In this document: in pieces, positions 1 to 11,251 of the stretch
Layout of the letters: each line of letters starts with the position of its first letter
Numbering within the stretch: position 1 is the stretch's first letter
Assembly (NCBI GenBank): GCA_029891385.1
Contig: CM057233.1
Span: forward strand, 38,299,540 to 38,363,539
Direction of reading: 5' to 3'
Origin: Erythroxylum novogranatense
Taxonomy: Eukaryota; Streptophyta; Magnoliopsida; Malpighiales; Erythroxylaceae
Length of the DNA: 64,000 nt
Position numbers and translations under genes: made by a program
Notes under the pieces: generated by a model
What the model was told of the DNA's origin: nothing
Seen by the model: the letters and a program-made list of their open reading frames with translations, nothing else
The model's database searches: none

Positions 1-182
1 CCACAATTTCCATTTATAAACCAATTTACCCGGAAATGCCAATGAATGCATGTACAATCATATGAATGTGCAAAATAAATGTGTATGTCACTATTAATTA
101 TGCATTATGTGCATTTTCTTAATTTTTCATAATTTCTCATAATTCACAATTCAAGCCCTATCATGGGTAACGGGATGTTACA
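1..182 (-). mobile_element. Terminal fragment of a gypsy-type LTR
   Basis: The right-hand edge reads CGGGATGTTACA, the reverse complement of the TGTAACATCCCG start of the LTRs at 2212 and 34510. The preceding sequence (ATGAATGCATGTACAATCAT and the run of CA/TG-rich words) matches the same part of those LTRs. The element is therefore in minus orientation and its LTR 5' terminus is at 182. No polypurine-like tract follows, so what lies to the right is probably the insertion flank rather than element interior. The rest of the LTR is outside the window. Confidence 0.8.
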
Positions 183-2211
183 AATCGCCTATTTTATATT
201 TTATCTTCATATGATGATTGTGCTACTATTGGGACAATGATTCAGTCTGGAAATTCTACAACCGTCTATATAGTAAGTACTTGTTTAAATCTTACAACTC
301 TCATCTTAATTATCATTATAATTAAGAAAGATTGTCCAAATATGTAATTGGATCTTTGATGAGACCTTTGCTCCTTTTGCATGTAAAATGGCTCTTACAT
401 TTAATAATACATTACTATTTCAATAATGTATATCAAGTTCACCAAAGAACTTATTGATCCAAATGATCATTTCCTCTAAATGAAAAATGGATTATGTCTT
501 AATTATTGAAACCTTTCCAATATCAAAATAATATTGTTTTAAATAAAATATACCTTAACTAGGATTTACTTCCAAAGTTAATATCCATATGATCTTAAAC
601 TCAAATATCAACGGAATAATGTATATCTTAATGCTTTATAGGTATTAGATATATCAAATACTAAACACCTTTAGTATATTATCTAAGTGTTTGGACCATA
701 ATAGGTAAATAACTTATGTATCTACCTTTATAGATCTAATTCTTAGAGTTAAGTTGTTATCTTTTTATATCTAATAAGTGTTATTCTTGGACTATCGTAT
801 CTTCAACAATTAAAATATGATTTTGTGTACTTTATCGTAATATGTTTCCATATACTCCCACTAAAAAGTATAACTATACTCTCACTAACCTTCTTGTAGA
901 CATAGAAAATCCACAATCATCTCCAATACGAACATTATGAATTCATCATAAAAGTGAATCTTTCAACATTTTATAACCTTTTGACTATACATCAAATGTA
1001 TCAACAAAGACATTAGTTTTATCTGGATGTAAATTAATGAGCTATGAATATTTTCAAAATTCATCTTATTACCACTACTTATCTTGAGAACTATTCTCCT
1101 ATAAGTATACATTGAAATAAAAATTTTATTCAATGGGTTTTGTAAGATTAGATCCAACTTTTGGATATCTCGCATCCTTTCATTATACGTTTTAGTTTTA
1201 AACTTATTAGATAATATGTGCTTCACCTAACCATTATACCCTAAAATTAGTAACTTTGACTCTTTCTAAATCCTATAATTTCACATCTATTATGAAAGTT
1301 TGCTAATTGTTTTATTGAAAATTTTAAACATAAGTTATTGTACTAAGCTTATTAAATATTTCTTTTATACAATATCTCATATTGTATGTTCCTCCTGCAC
1401 AATTTCATACTATTATGAAATTTAGTTATAGAGGTATTCACTAAAGAATCTTATTCCAAATAAATAATCAAAAATTTGAATATCACCAAATCAATCTCAT
1501 CATTGTGCTTTAACATTCTCAATGGTTAATTTCTACTTAGATCTAAATAATTTAAACTTTTAAAAATTTAAATCAATATTTCATTTAATATGTATGACTT
1601 TGTAATATAAAGTCACTAGTAATATAATGAAATACATGTATCATCCTTTATGAATTATTATTACATCCAACACATCACATGTATAAAATATAACAATCCA
1701 ATATCATCATCATCCTTTCACAGAGGTTGATTAGGTAATTTTCAAATTAACAAGTTTATAAGTTTCATATGATTCATAATAAAACACATACATATATCTT
1801 TGTATTTAACTTTATGATTCTCATTATGATGATTGAACCAACATGGGATAAAAGAATAGTCTCAATTATCCAACATTTTATTCTTGCCACTTATATTAAA
1901 CATAAGTCTCTCTTGATCCAACACTTATTCAAATTATTTGTATAAATTTAAATAAACTACTTTTACTCAACAATCTATTTCTTATCGCACCTTGAACATT
2001 GTAATATAGTTAAATCCAAGTTTAGTATCAAATACTCAAAAGCAAGAATTAGAAATATATATGATCTTTATCATATTATTTGTTTATAAAAAAATTATGT
2101 AATCATTTTTCTTCTAATGACAACTATTATCACATTATAGCCAATGCCTTCAGTTGTATCTATGTTTATACTTTTAATAGGCTAAATTAAGTGAAATAAT
2201 TTCATCAAGAT
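183..2211. other. AT-rich spacer, no gene recognised
   Basis: No long ORF, RNA gene or known domain is visible. The sequence is AT-rich with scattered short inverted AT words. It is continuous with 11257 onward once element A and one copy of its AAGAT duplication are removed, so it was a single stretch before that insertion. It may be an old decayed transposon, but no terminal repeats were found. Confidence 0.5.
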
Positions 2212-4710
2212 TGTAACATCCCGTTCCCATACTAAGGGTTAGAACCCTAAAATTTGGTACATGTGAGATCAAAGAGAGATTTAGAAAATGCATTTCATGC
2301 TCACTCATAATGACAGCATATACACACACGTGAATTGTGATTTTTGCATATGAAAATAATTGTTCATGCACTCATTTGGCATTTTCAGGTATAATTGGTT
2401 ATACATGTGAGCATATTGGGAAATGTGGTTTTTATATGTTGAAAATTGATTTGGGGGGTGTATAAATTGATTTAGAATTTTTGAAAATTTGTGGACTAAT
2501 TTCTGGAAATCGTTGGGTATTTTGACTAGGAAAAAATTGCCAAGTGGCAAAACAATTGTTAAATGGTAGTAGAAATTACTGTCCAATGGCAATGAAAATT
2601 TTGATAAATAACTTTAGGGTTTATTGACAAGTGCCATTGAAAATTGAGAAACAATTGGAGTAGGAATTGAAATTGATTGGACTAGTTAAATGAAAGAACC
2701 AATCAAATGCTTAGAAATGGGACATGTGGCAAGTGACAAATATCACTTGCCAAACAATGCCTCAAGGCCACTACTCTTTTAATTAAAAGCCTCCCCCTTT
2801 TTTTGGTTTTGTCATTCACGACGCTTTCTCTCTTAAAGAGCTATTGGAGTTATTTTTGTGCTCTCCATTTTCATGGCTTCTTCTTCTCTCCTTCTCCGTG
2901 ATTTTTGTTGCCAATCTCCATTCAAATTGAACCTAGCTCTTTTGCATCTTTCACTTGCCACTTCCTCCATAATGTCTTCTTCTTTTCCACAAAAAAAACC
3001 TAGCCTACCCACCTTCAAGATGATAAACGTGTGATGCTTGGGAGCTAGGCCTAGTGTTTTTCTTAAAGAATTGAAGTGAAACCAAGTAAGTTATGCTTTA
3101 AATACTATGGGTATTGTTAAATGAAAATAAAATGATGAAAATGTGGGATTGATGACTTGATTTTGTGAGTTGAAAGTGTGTGACATGGATGGTGAAAAAT
3201 CTATGTAAATGTCATGTTTTTGTAATTGTGAATGATCATTAACGACCCATGATTTGTTATAGATATGTTTTGGAAGTTGGATGATCCATATAATGGTGTT
3301 AGGATGAGTGTAGAAAATCAACTATGAATAGGTTAATGAATATGTTCTGTTTTTGGTTAATGATTAAATATAGATCATGAATTGATTTGTGAATGTTTTG
3401 GATTTGAAATGGAGTTGAGAATGGGGAGTGATGAGGTAGAAAAGGTGATCTTGGTATGATTTTTGTTAGGGTAAGTTTTGGAAACAAAATTTTGGTAGTT
3501 GAGCTAGAAAATGTTACAACAATATGACCTATGAGTATGCTTATGTGTTTTGGCCATAACTTGCTCGGTAGTTGTTCAATTAAGACGATTCTTAATTTGG
3601 ATTAAATTAGAGACATAGGGATACATTTTATATGAAGATGTAAAATTCAAATTCTATCATTTGGAGTTTTTAATTTTAGTACTAGGTATAGGGAAAAAGT
3701 GCAGAAAAACTGAATACATATTGAGTTTTTGTTCTGTTTTTCTTAATGAATTAATGTGAATATTTTTGGGTGTTTTTGTGATGATGTAAAATGAGTATAA
3801 ATCTAAATAGAGGGATTAATTTGGTGTCTTAAAATGTGAAGGATCTAGGAGATCGTTAGAAGTGAAATGAAGTTGAATATGTGTAGAAAATTGATGATGA
3901 ATGCACATATATATGTATGTTCTGTTATTAGTGTTTATGATCAATCATGGGCTATAATTTGGTTATGGATGATGTTGAGTTGAAAGGGAGTTAGAATAAT
4001 GGATAAATGAGTATTGAACTAGAAATAATAGGCTAAGCATTAGGAATTGAATGTTGTAAGTAAAGAGTTAAAAAATTTTGATCTGAATTTTCCATGAGTT
4101 TTCTGTACTAATATAGAGAGTTTTTGATAAAGTTGTCTTCATGGAAGTTTTACATTTTTCTTTAATCTTTCTATTGATAAAAAGTATGAAAAATTTGGAC
4201 ATTGGAGTAGAGAGATTTGACCATTAGAAGTTTGTGATGCTGCATGGGATGACCATTCGGGACAGTTACATTATTTTGAAATTTGGACCCTTATAGAGGC
4301 AAAATTTGTTTTCTAAATCTTCATGGAAATTGTAGGTCTAGAAGTCCTCTTCAAAACGGTCTTTGAATAACCTTAATCCGATATTTGTAGTGAAAGTTAT
4401 GCCCATTTTACCAAACAGGTCTGAAGAAGAAGAGAAAAGAGAGGAGGAGGCAAGTTGCGATAGCGACTCTGCCGAAGGATCGCGACCTGCAGCTAACCCC
4501 CCCCAAAATCTGAACATACTCCACTATTTTGGCCATAACTATGTCATCCGACCGCCAAGTGACTTAATTTTTGAAGCATTGGATTCATAACATATTTCTC
4601 TATCTCTCCATAAAAATTTATAGCTTTTGGGTTTGACTCGAAAAAGATTGATCGAATCAAAGTAAGGGTATCGGTTAAAAGATCATGAATTGGATATTTT
4701 ACTAAATAAG
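2212..4710 (+). repeat. 5' LTR of element A (3' end deleted)
   Basis: This stretch aligns collinearly with 6989-9461 through most of its length, including the shared segments TTCGGGACAGTTACATTATT and TTGATCGAATCAAAGTAAGG. Similarity stops near 4711, just after GGATATTTTACTAAA, where the 3' LTR carries on for another 1.8 kb. Differences from the 3' LTR are mainly single-base changes, many at CpG sites. The ORF at 4363-4590 is LTR sequence and not a gene. Confidence 0.85.
4440..4502. repeat. CpG-dense cassette in the element A 5' LTR
   Basis: A short GC-rich segment with TGCGATAGCGACTC and GGATCGCGACC lies in a strongly AT-rich LTR. It sits just before CATACTCCACTATTTTGGCC, which is shared with the other LTR copy. 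This is the shortest and least CpG-rich version in the window. Confidence 0.7.
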
Positions 4711-6988
4711 TTCCAGTAAACCAGATGATTCAATTCAAGAAATCTTCTTCCAAGAAGAATTTCATTGAGATAGGTTCAGTAAACAAGATGATTCAATTTA
4801 AGAATGATTAATGAAGGAACAAATAAGAAATGAGTAGTTAATTAGTCAAAAGTAAATATTGGAGTCATATCCCTAATGAAGACTCAAGCATAAGAGGTGG
4901 AAAATGCTAATGAGAGTGTATGCATTTTGTCTGATGTAAATTATCCAACTACGTGATTGGATTATTGAATTTGAGGAGATATTAATTGCTAATATGAGGA
5001 GAATATAGGTCCATATTATATTCTATGTAAATATGTTCGGGAGATATAAATTTGATATGATGAATATGTTACAAATTCAGGAAGTTAAGATTGCAAATAA
5101 ATTGAAATGTGTGGAGAAGCTAGTAAGAATGAACAAACATTATAATTAAGTCAATGTGAAATCAGAGCAAATCGAATGCATGGAGAAAATCATTCAAGAA
5201 AAGAAGTTAATTGGGGAAAACCGAAATTTACATGAGATAATATTACCTCATCGAGGAATTATTTACTTAAAGAATTATGAGAACAAATCATGGGCATAAA
5301 GAGTCTTAAGTTATATCTGTTGGAGTTAATAATGCCCCAACAATATTATGATACTAAAGGTTAAAGTGATCCAGGAAAAATTATGTCAGTCAGTGACTAC
5401 GATCATAAATGGTATTTTGAGTGTGTTCGAAAAGTAAAAAGAATATTTTGAATACTAAAGCAAAAAAAGTGTAAACTATATGAGTGATAATTGTACAAAG
5501 AATTTTTTAGGAACTATAACCCCAATGTTAATTATGCCATTTGGATTTGGAGATTTCGCAGTATAGGCAATAGAGTTTCCCATTAGAGATTAAGACGGAA
5601 TCTGTTGTAACATTATAAAGTGATTTTGTGCACATAGGGACAATTATATCCGAATATATATATATATATATATAAAAGAAAAGACTGAGGTAATTATTGA
5701 GTTTGAAAAGATTGAAAGGATTGTGCAATTGAGTATTTCCAAATAAAGCTAGTGTTATAATCTCATGCATTGGACAGAAAATTCCATAACAGTGTATCAC
5801 AAATTTTGATATTCAAGTCACTAATTCTAATGCAATAAAGAAAATAAAATGCCTAGTTGAATTTTGGGTAAAATGAAGTAGTATTGGCCGCATTGAAATT
5901 CAATATCAGTTTCACATGAAAAGATTGACAAAGCCCGAAGTAAGGATCCAGAATTGTGAATCTTATTGAGGAATTGAAAATGAATATGAATTTCGAGTTT
6001 GAATTGGAAACATGATACTTGTGACCGAAATAAGAAGTATGTGTATACGATAAAGGTGATTGAGCAAGGAGATTATTAATGAAAGCCCAAATAACAACCT
6101 AAGCTATACATCTTAGTAGGAATTCACATAAACAACATTTAGCGACTAAGAATGTAGAATCAACAGTCTTACATGTTGGAGATATGCTTAAAGCTTTTAA
6201 TTAGGAGTTCATAGGAATATGAGATCAATGTATAGTTCTAAGTAACTTTAAGCATGACAATCATTATCATAGTGATATCTTTAGAATACTGTAAAGGCGT
6301 AAAACGACAAAAAGAGTCGTTCTCCCTTACATTGAAATGAAGATGGCCTAAAAATGGTTGAAGGCTAGAATTGATTCGAGATAATATTGATGAGTGAAAT
6401 GAATCTGTAATAGGAGTTAAGTGATTTAAGAATGATAAATGAGTTAAGTGGATCAACTTCGAGGTTATGGAACATAATGAGATAGACTTAAGAGTTGAGT
6501 GTATTATCACTAAAGAGATGTGAAGCATCAAATGAAAGATGGAATGTCTCTAAGAGTATCACCTTGCCAAGATGTGCTTAGATTGAGAAAAAGTGTGCTC
6601 TAATTAGGAAAAAGGATAAACTACGCCCGATATGAATTGATTTGTAAGAAATTATTATGAGTTAGTGTTACTAATAAAAGGATGTCTTAGATTCATAATA
6701 TGTGATAAGTGATTATACTAAGAAATAACGATCTTAAAGAAATAACGATATGATTTGATAGAGATGTATTGATAGCTTATGAAACGAAAAATTATGAGGA
6801 ATTTGAAATATATTGATGAAACTGTTAAGATAGTGTGATATCTAAAGAAATGAGTTGAGGATTGATTGATTTCATTGAGTGGTGAAGTTAAATGGAAAAC
6901 GGAGGAGTAATTGGGGAAACAATTTCCCTGCCTTCCTAGTCAATCAGATAAGAATTTCAAGGATGAAATTTATTAAGAATGGGAGAAA
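4711..6988 (+). mobile_element. Element A interior: degenerate gypsy pol remnant ending in a polypurine tract
   Basis: No intact reading frame survives. Around 5295-5350 the forward translation GHKES*VISVGVNNAPT resembles the reverse transcriptase segment before the catalytic loop of Ty3/gypsy elements (a GHYEFLVM..FGLTNAPT-type motif). The same stretch occurs in inverted form in element B near 28495-28560, so it is a shared part of the family and not chance. The right end (AATTTCAAGGATGAAATTT then AAGAATGGGAGAAA) is the usual end-of-polyprotein plus polypurine tract that directly precedes a 3' LTR. An (AT)n run is at about 5655-5675 and a short duplicated segment at 4713-4800. Family assignment is an inference from these short motifs. 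Confidence 0.7.
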
Positions 6989-9900
6989 TGTAACATCCTG
7001 TTCTCATACTAAGGGTTAGAACCCTAAAATTTGGTACATGTGAGATCAAAGAGAGATTTAGAAAATGCATTTCATGCTCACGCATAATGACAACATATAC
7101 ACACATGTGAATTGTGATTTTTGCTCATGAAAATAATTGTTCATGCACTCATTTGGCATTTTTTGAGTATAATTGGTTATATATGTGAGTATATTAGGAA
7201 ATGTGGTTTTTATATGTTGAAAATTGATTTAGGGAGTGCATAAATTGATTTAGAATTTTTGGGAATTTGTGGAGTAATTTCTAGAAATTGTTAGGTATTT
7301 TAGCTAGGGAAAAATTGTCAAGTAGAAAAACAATTGTTAAATGGAAGTAGAAATTAATGTCCAATGCAATGGAAATTTTAATAAATGACTTTTGGATTTA
7401 TTGACAAGTGCCATTGAAAATTGGAGAACAATTGGAGTAGGAATTGAAATTGATTGGATTAGTTAAATGAAAGAACCAATCAAATGCTTAGAAATGGGAC
7501 ATATGGCAAGTGACAAATATCACTTGCCAAACAATGCCTCAAGGCCACTACTCTTTTAATTAAAAGCCTCCCCCTTTTTTTGGTTTTGTCATTCATGATG
7601 CTCTCTCTCTTAAAGAGCTATTGGAGTTATTTTTGTGCTCTCCATTCAAATTGAACCCAGCTCTCTCTCATCTTTCACTTGCCACTTCCTCGATAATGTC
7701 TTCTTCTTTTCCACAAGAAAAACCTAGCCTACCCACCTTCAAGATGATGAATGTGTGATGCTTGGGAGCTAGGCCTAGTGTTGTTCTTGAAGATTTGAAG
7801 TGAAACCAAGTAAGTTATGCTTTAAATATTATAGGTATTGTTAAATGAAACTAGAATGATGAAAATGTGGGATTGATGACTTGATTTTGTGAGTTGAATG
7901 TGTGTGACGTGGACGGTGAAAAATCTATGTAAATGTCATGTTTTTGTAATTGTGAATGATCATTAATGACCTATGATGTGTTATAGATATGTTTTGGAAG
8001 TTGGATGATCTATATAATGGTGTTAGGATGAGTGTAGAAAATCAACTATGAATGGGTTAATAAATATGTTCTGTTTTTAGTTAATGATTAAATATAGATC
8101 ATGAATTGATTTGTGAATGTTTTGGATTTGAAATGGAGTTAAGAATGAGAAGTGATGAGGTAAAAAAAGGTGATCTTGGTATAATTTGTGTTAGGGTAAG
8201 TTTTGGAAACAAAATTTTGGTAGTTGAGTTGGAAAATATTGCAACAACATGGCCTATGAGTATGCTTATATTTTTTGGCCATAACTTTCTCGGTAGTTAT
8301 TCAATTGAGATGATTCTTAATTTTTATTAAATTAGAGACATAAGGCTACATTTTTTATGAAGATGTCAAATTCAAATTCTGTCATTTGGAGTTTCCAATT
8401 TCGATTTGAAGTTCAGTACAATGTATAGGGAAAAGTGCAGAAAAGCTGAATACATATTGGGTTTTTGTTTTGTTTTTCTTTTATGAATTAATGTGAATAT
8501 TTTTGGGGTTTTTGTGATGATGTAAAATGAGTATAAAGATAAAGAGAGGGATTAATTTGGTGTCTTGAAATGTGAAGGATCTAGGTGATGGTTAGAAGTA
8601 AAATGAAGTTAAATATGTGCAGAAAATTAATGATGAATGCACATATATGTGTATGTTCTGTTATTAGTGTTTATGATCAATCATGGGCTATAATTTGGTT
8701 ATGGATGATTTTGAGTTGAAAGGGAGTTAGAATAATGGATAAATGATGAGTATTGAACTAGAAATGATATACTAAGCATGGGGAATTGAATGTTGTAAGT
8801 AAAGAGTTGAAAAATTTGATCTGAAATTTCCATGAGTTTTCTGTACTGATATAGGGAGTTTTTGATAAAGTTATCTCCATGGAAGTTATAGATCGTTCTT
8901 TAATCTTTCTATTGATATAAAGTATGAAAATTTTGGACATTAGAGTAGAGAGATTTGACCATTACAAGTTTGTGATGCTGCATGGGATGACCATTCGGGA
9001 CAGTTACATTATTTTGAAATTTGGACCCTTATAGAGGAAAAATTTGTTTTCTAAATCTTCATGGAAGCGGTAGGTCTAGAAGTCCTCTTCAAAATGATCT
9101 TTGAATGACCTTAATCCGATACTTGTAGTGAAAATTATGCTCATTTTACCAAACAAATTTGAAGAAGAAGAGAAAAGGGAGGAGGAGGCAAGTCGCGATC
9201 GCGACTCTGCCGAAGGATCACGACTCGTCGCGATCACGACCCGTAGGTCCCCCCCAATTCTAAACATACTCTACTATTTTAGCCATAACTTTGTCATCCG
9301 ACCTTTAAATGACCTGATTTTTAAAGCATTAGATTCATAACACATTCCTTTATCTCTCCACAAAATTTATAACTTTTGATTTTGACTCGAAAAAGATTGA
9401 TCGAATCAAAGTAAGGGTATTAGTTAGAAGAGCATGAATTGGATATTTTACTAAACATGTTTTAGTATTTTGATGATATCTTGACTTGTAGGATTCCAAA
9501 TAAGATGCATTTTAATTTGAAGTAAAGTAGAGATATTGAATTTTGATTCTTTCGTTAAGATATTGAATTTTTGGATAGAATTTGTATATAGTACACTGCT
9601 TTTAAATATGGATAACCCGATAATTTTTGAGTTATATCTTCCAAATTACTAAACCAAATTGAGTGATTTTAGTGTCAATGGAAAGATAAGACATAAAGGA
9701 ACACTTTTCTAGAAGAGAGATTGACCAAATTATATCAATTTCGCTTTCTAATTGAATGTAAACAGTAGACCCGAAAGTGTGACTTGAAAAAATATGAAGT
9801 GAGTCAATGAGAAAGGAGTAGAGATTTTAATGGTTTTAGTAAGGCATAAACCTAAGTATAAATTATACTTAGATGAGTTTTCATATAAGAATGATTTTGT

Positions 9901-11251
9901 GATGAAATTAAAGGAAAGATACCCAGGATTGTCATTGAGCATGCATTATACATTGCACATATTAATGTGCGAAAAACTGAATGTTTATGTGATTGTGCAA
10001 TTAATAATGTTTGTGCAATATATGTTTTGCATAATGATGATACGGGACAAAACGTTTCCATCCAGACGTTTCTGGATCATGGAAGCTAATGCTAATATGG
10101 AGCTACTTGTGAGTAGACCTAGATAGTCTCATTTTATTATTTGTTCTGTTTTAAATTTTGTATTGATTGACTACTAAATGTCTATATGAATGTGATTGAT
10201 TGTGTTGATTGATTGTGACGTTTGGTTGAGATATTGAAGTGTTGCTTATATGTAAATGAGATGAACTAAATGTACATAATTTGATTGTTAAATGTGTTTT
10301 GAAGGTGCATTTGCATGTAAGTGAAAATATGTTGAATGTCGGACTAAGGTCCGATGACATGAGAATGTGATTGAATGGGAGCATGCAAATGTGATTGATG
10401 CATTCCATTCATGAATGCATGAAATATAATGACAGTTGTGACCTGAGTAGCCATCGATCAGAGCTTAAAGGTCAACGAGTGAAAACGAGCCTTGAGCTCA
10501 AAAGTGATCCAAAGCCTCAGGCTCAACGTTTAATGAGCTCTATAAGGGACAGTTACTAATGAGCCCTATATGAGACAGTTTAGGCACTCGGTCATAACAA
10601 AGTAATAAATGGAAAGTAGGTCTCATGCACACTACATATGCATAATACGAATGATTAAATTGTATTGATTGTGAAATGTGAAATGTTATGAATGTGATTG
10701 ATGTGTTATGTGATTGGGTGAGCCATCGATGATGGTCACTCATTAAGTTCGCAAAACTCACTCAAAATTTGCAAATATTTTTCAAGATCAGAAGAATACC
10801 CCGTTAGGCAAACGGGAGTATCCCTACAGCATTCGAGTAAGGGATAGAGGTCGGGATCAGTTCGCGTCTGCATTGTATTTCTTTATTTTCATACTAAATT
10901 GTATTTTTCACAAATTATTGTAATTGAATATATTTGTTGTGTATAGCTTTTCATTTGGAAAAAGGTTTTGCAAGAGCGATTGATCAAAGTGTAATATGTT
11001 TTGTTTTTGGAATGGGCCTTAGTGATTAATGAAATTCAAATATTGGAAAATGTTGGTAACTCTTGTAAATGAAAATGTTTCTGAATAAAAGTGAACCCAA
11101 ATTTTTGATTACTGGTTTTCGCGTACGCATGAAAAAAAATTTATATTGAGTTTTGACTGATTAAATACTCTAGCACGCTACCCTCGTGGGGCACGGTTTC
11201 GGATATCACTCAAGATGTCGGGCACGTGTCTTACGGGAATGGGATGTTACA
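6989..11251 (+). repeat. 3' LTR of element A, complete, about 4.26 kb
   Basis: It runs from TGTAACATCCTG to GGGATGTTACA and immediately follows the polypurine tract. The LTR is very long for a plant element. Near 10720-10760 it holds GCCATCGATGATGG followed by AGTTCGCAAAACTCAC, which is also kept in the element B LTRs and the solo LTR at 54826. At about 10800-10817 CCCGTTAGGCAAACGGG can fold into a small hairpin. Short ORFs inside are not conserved as proteins. Confidence 0.88.
9190..9252. repeat. CpG-dense cassette in the element A 3' LTR
   Basis: The counterpart of the cassette at 4440-4502, but longer and richer in CpG. It contains a perfect 16-bp palindrome, AGTCGCGATCGCGACT (9191-9206), and two further TCGCGAT/ATCACGAC-type units. 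It differs clearly from the 5' LTR copy although the flanking LTR sequence is nearly the same. Confidence 0.75.

Larger units (their letters stand above)
2212..11251 (+). mobile_element. Element A: decayed Ty3/gypsy-type LTR retrotransposon with target duplication
   Basis: The element begins TGTAACATCCCG and ends GGGATGTTACA, perfect inverted termini typical of this LTR family. It is flanked by the 5-bp direct repeat AAGAT (2207-2211 and 11252-11256), which marks a real insertion. Two LTR copies face the same way (from 2212 and from 6989). The 5' copy lacks the last 1.8 kb present in the 3' copy, and the primer-binding site is gone with it, so one deletion removed the 5' LTR end, the PBS and the start of the interior. 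About 2.3 kb of interior remains with no intact polyprotein. The element cannot move by itself. Confidence 0.88.

Noticed and set aside
10540..10761. Antisense LTR ORF starting MSFANLMSDHHRWLTQS, with a similar one at 23219-23521
   Set aside because: The frame is shared by two LTRs because the DNA block is conserved. In the right LTR of element B the ATG is lost and a stop appears, so conservation is at the DNA level and not at the protein level.
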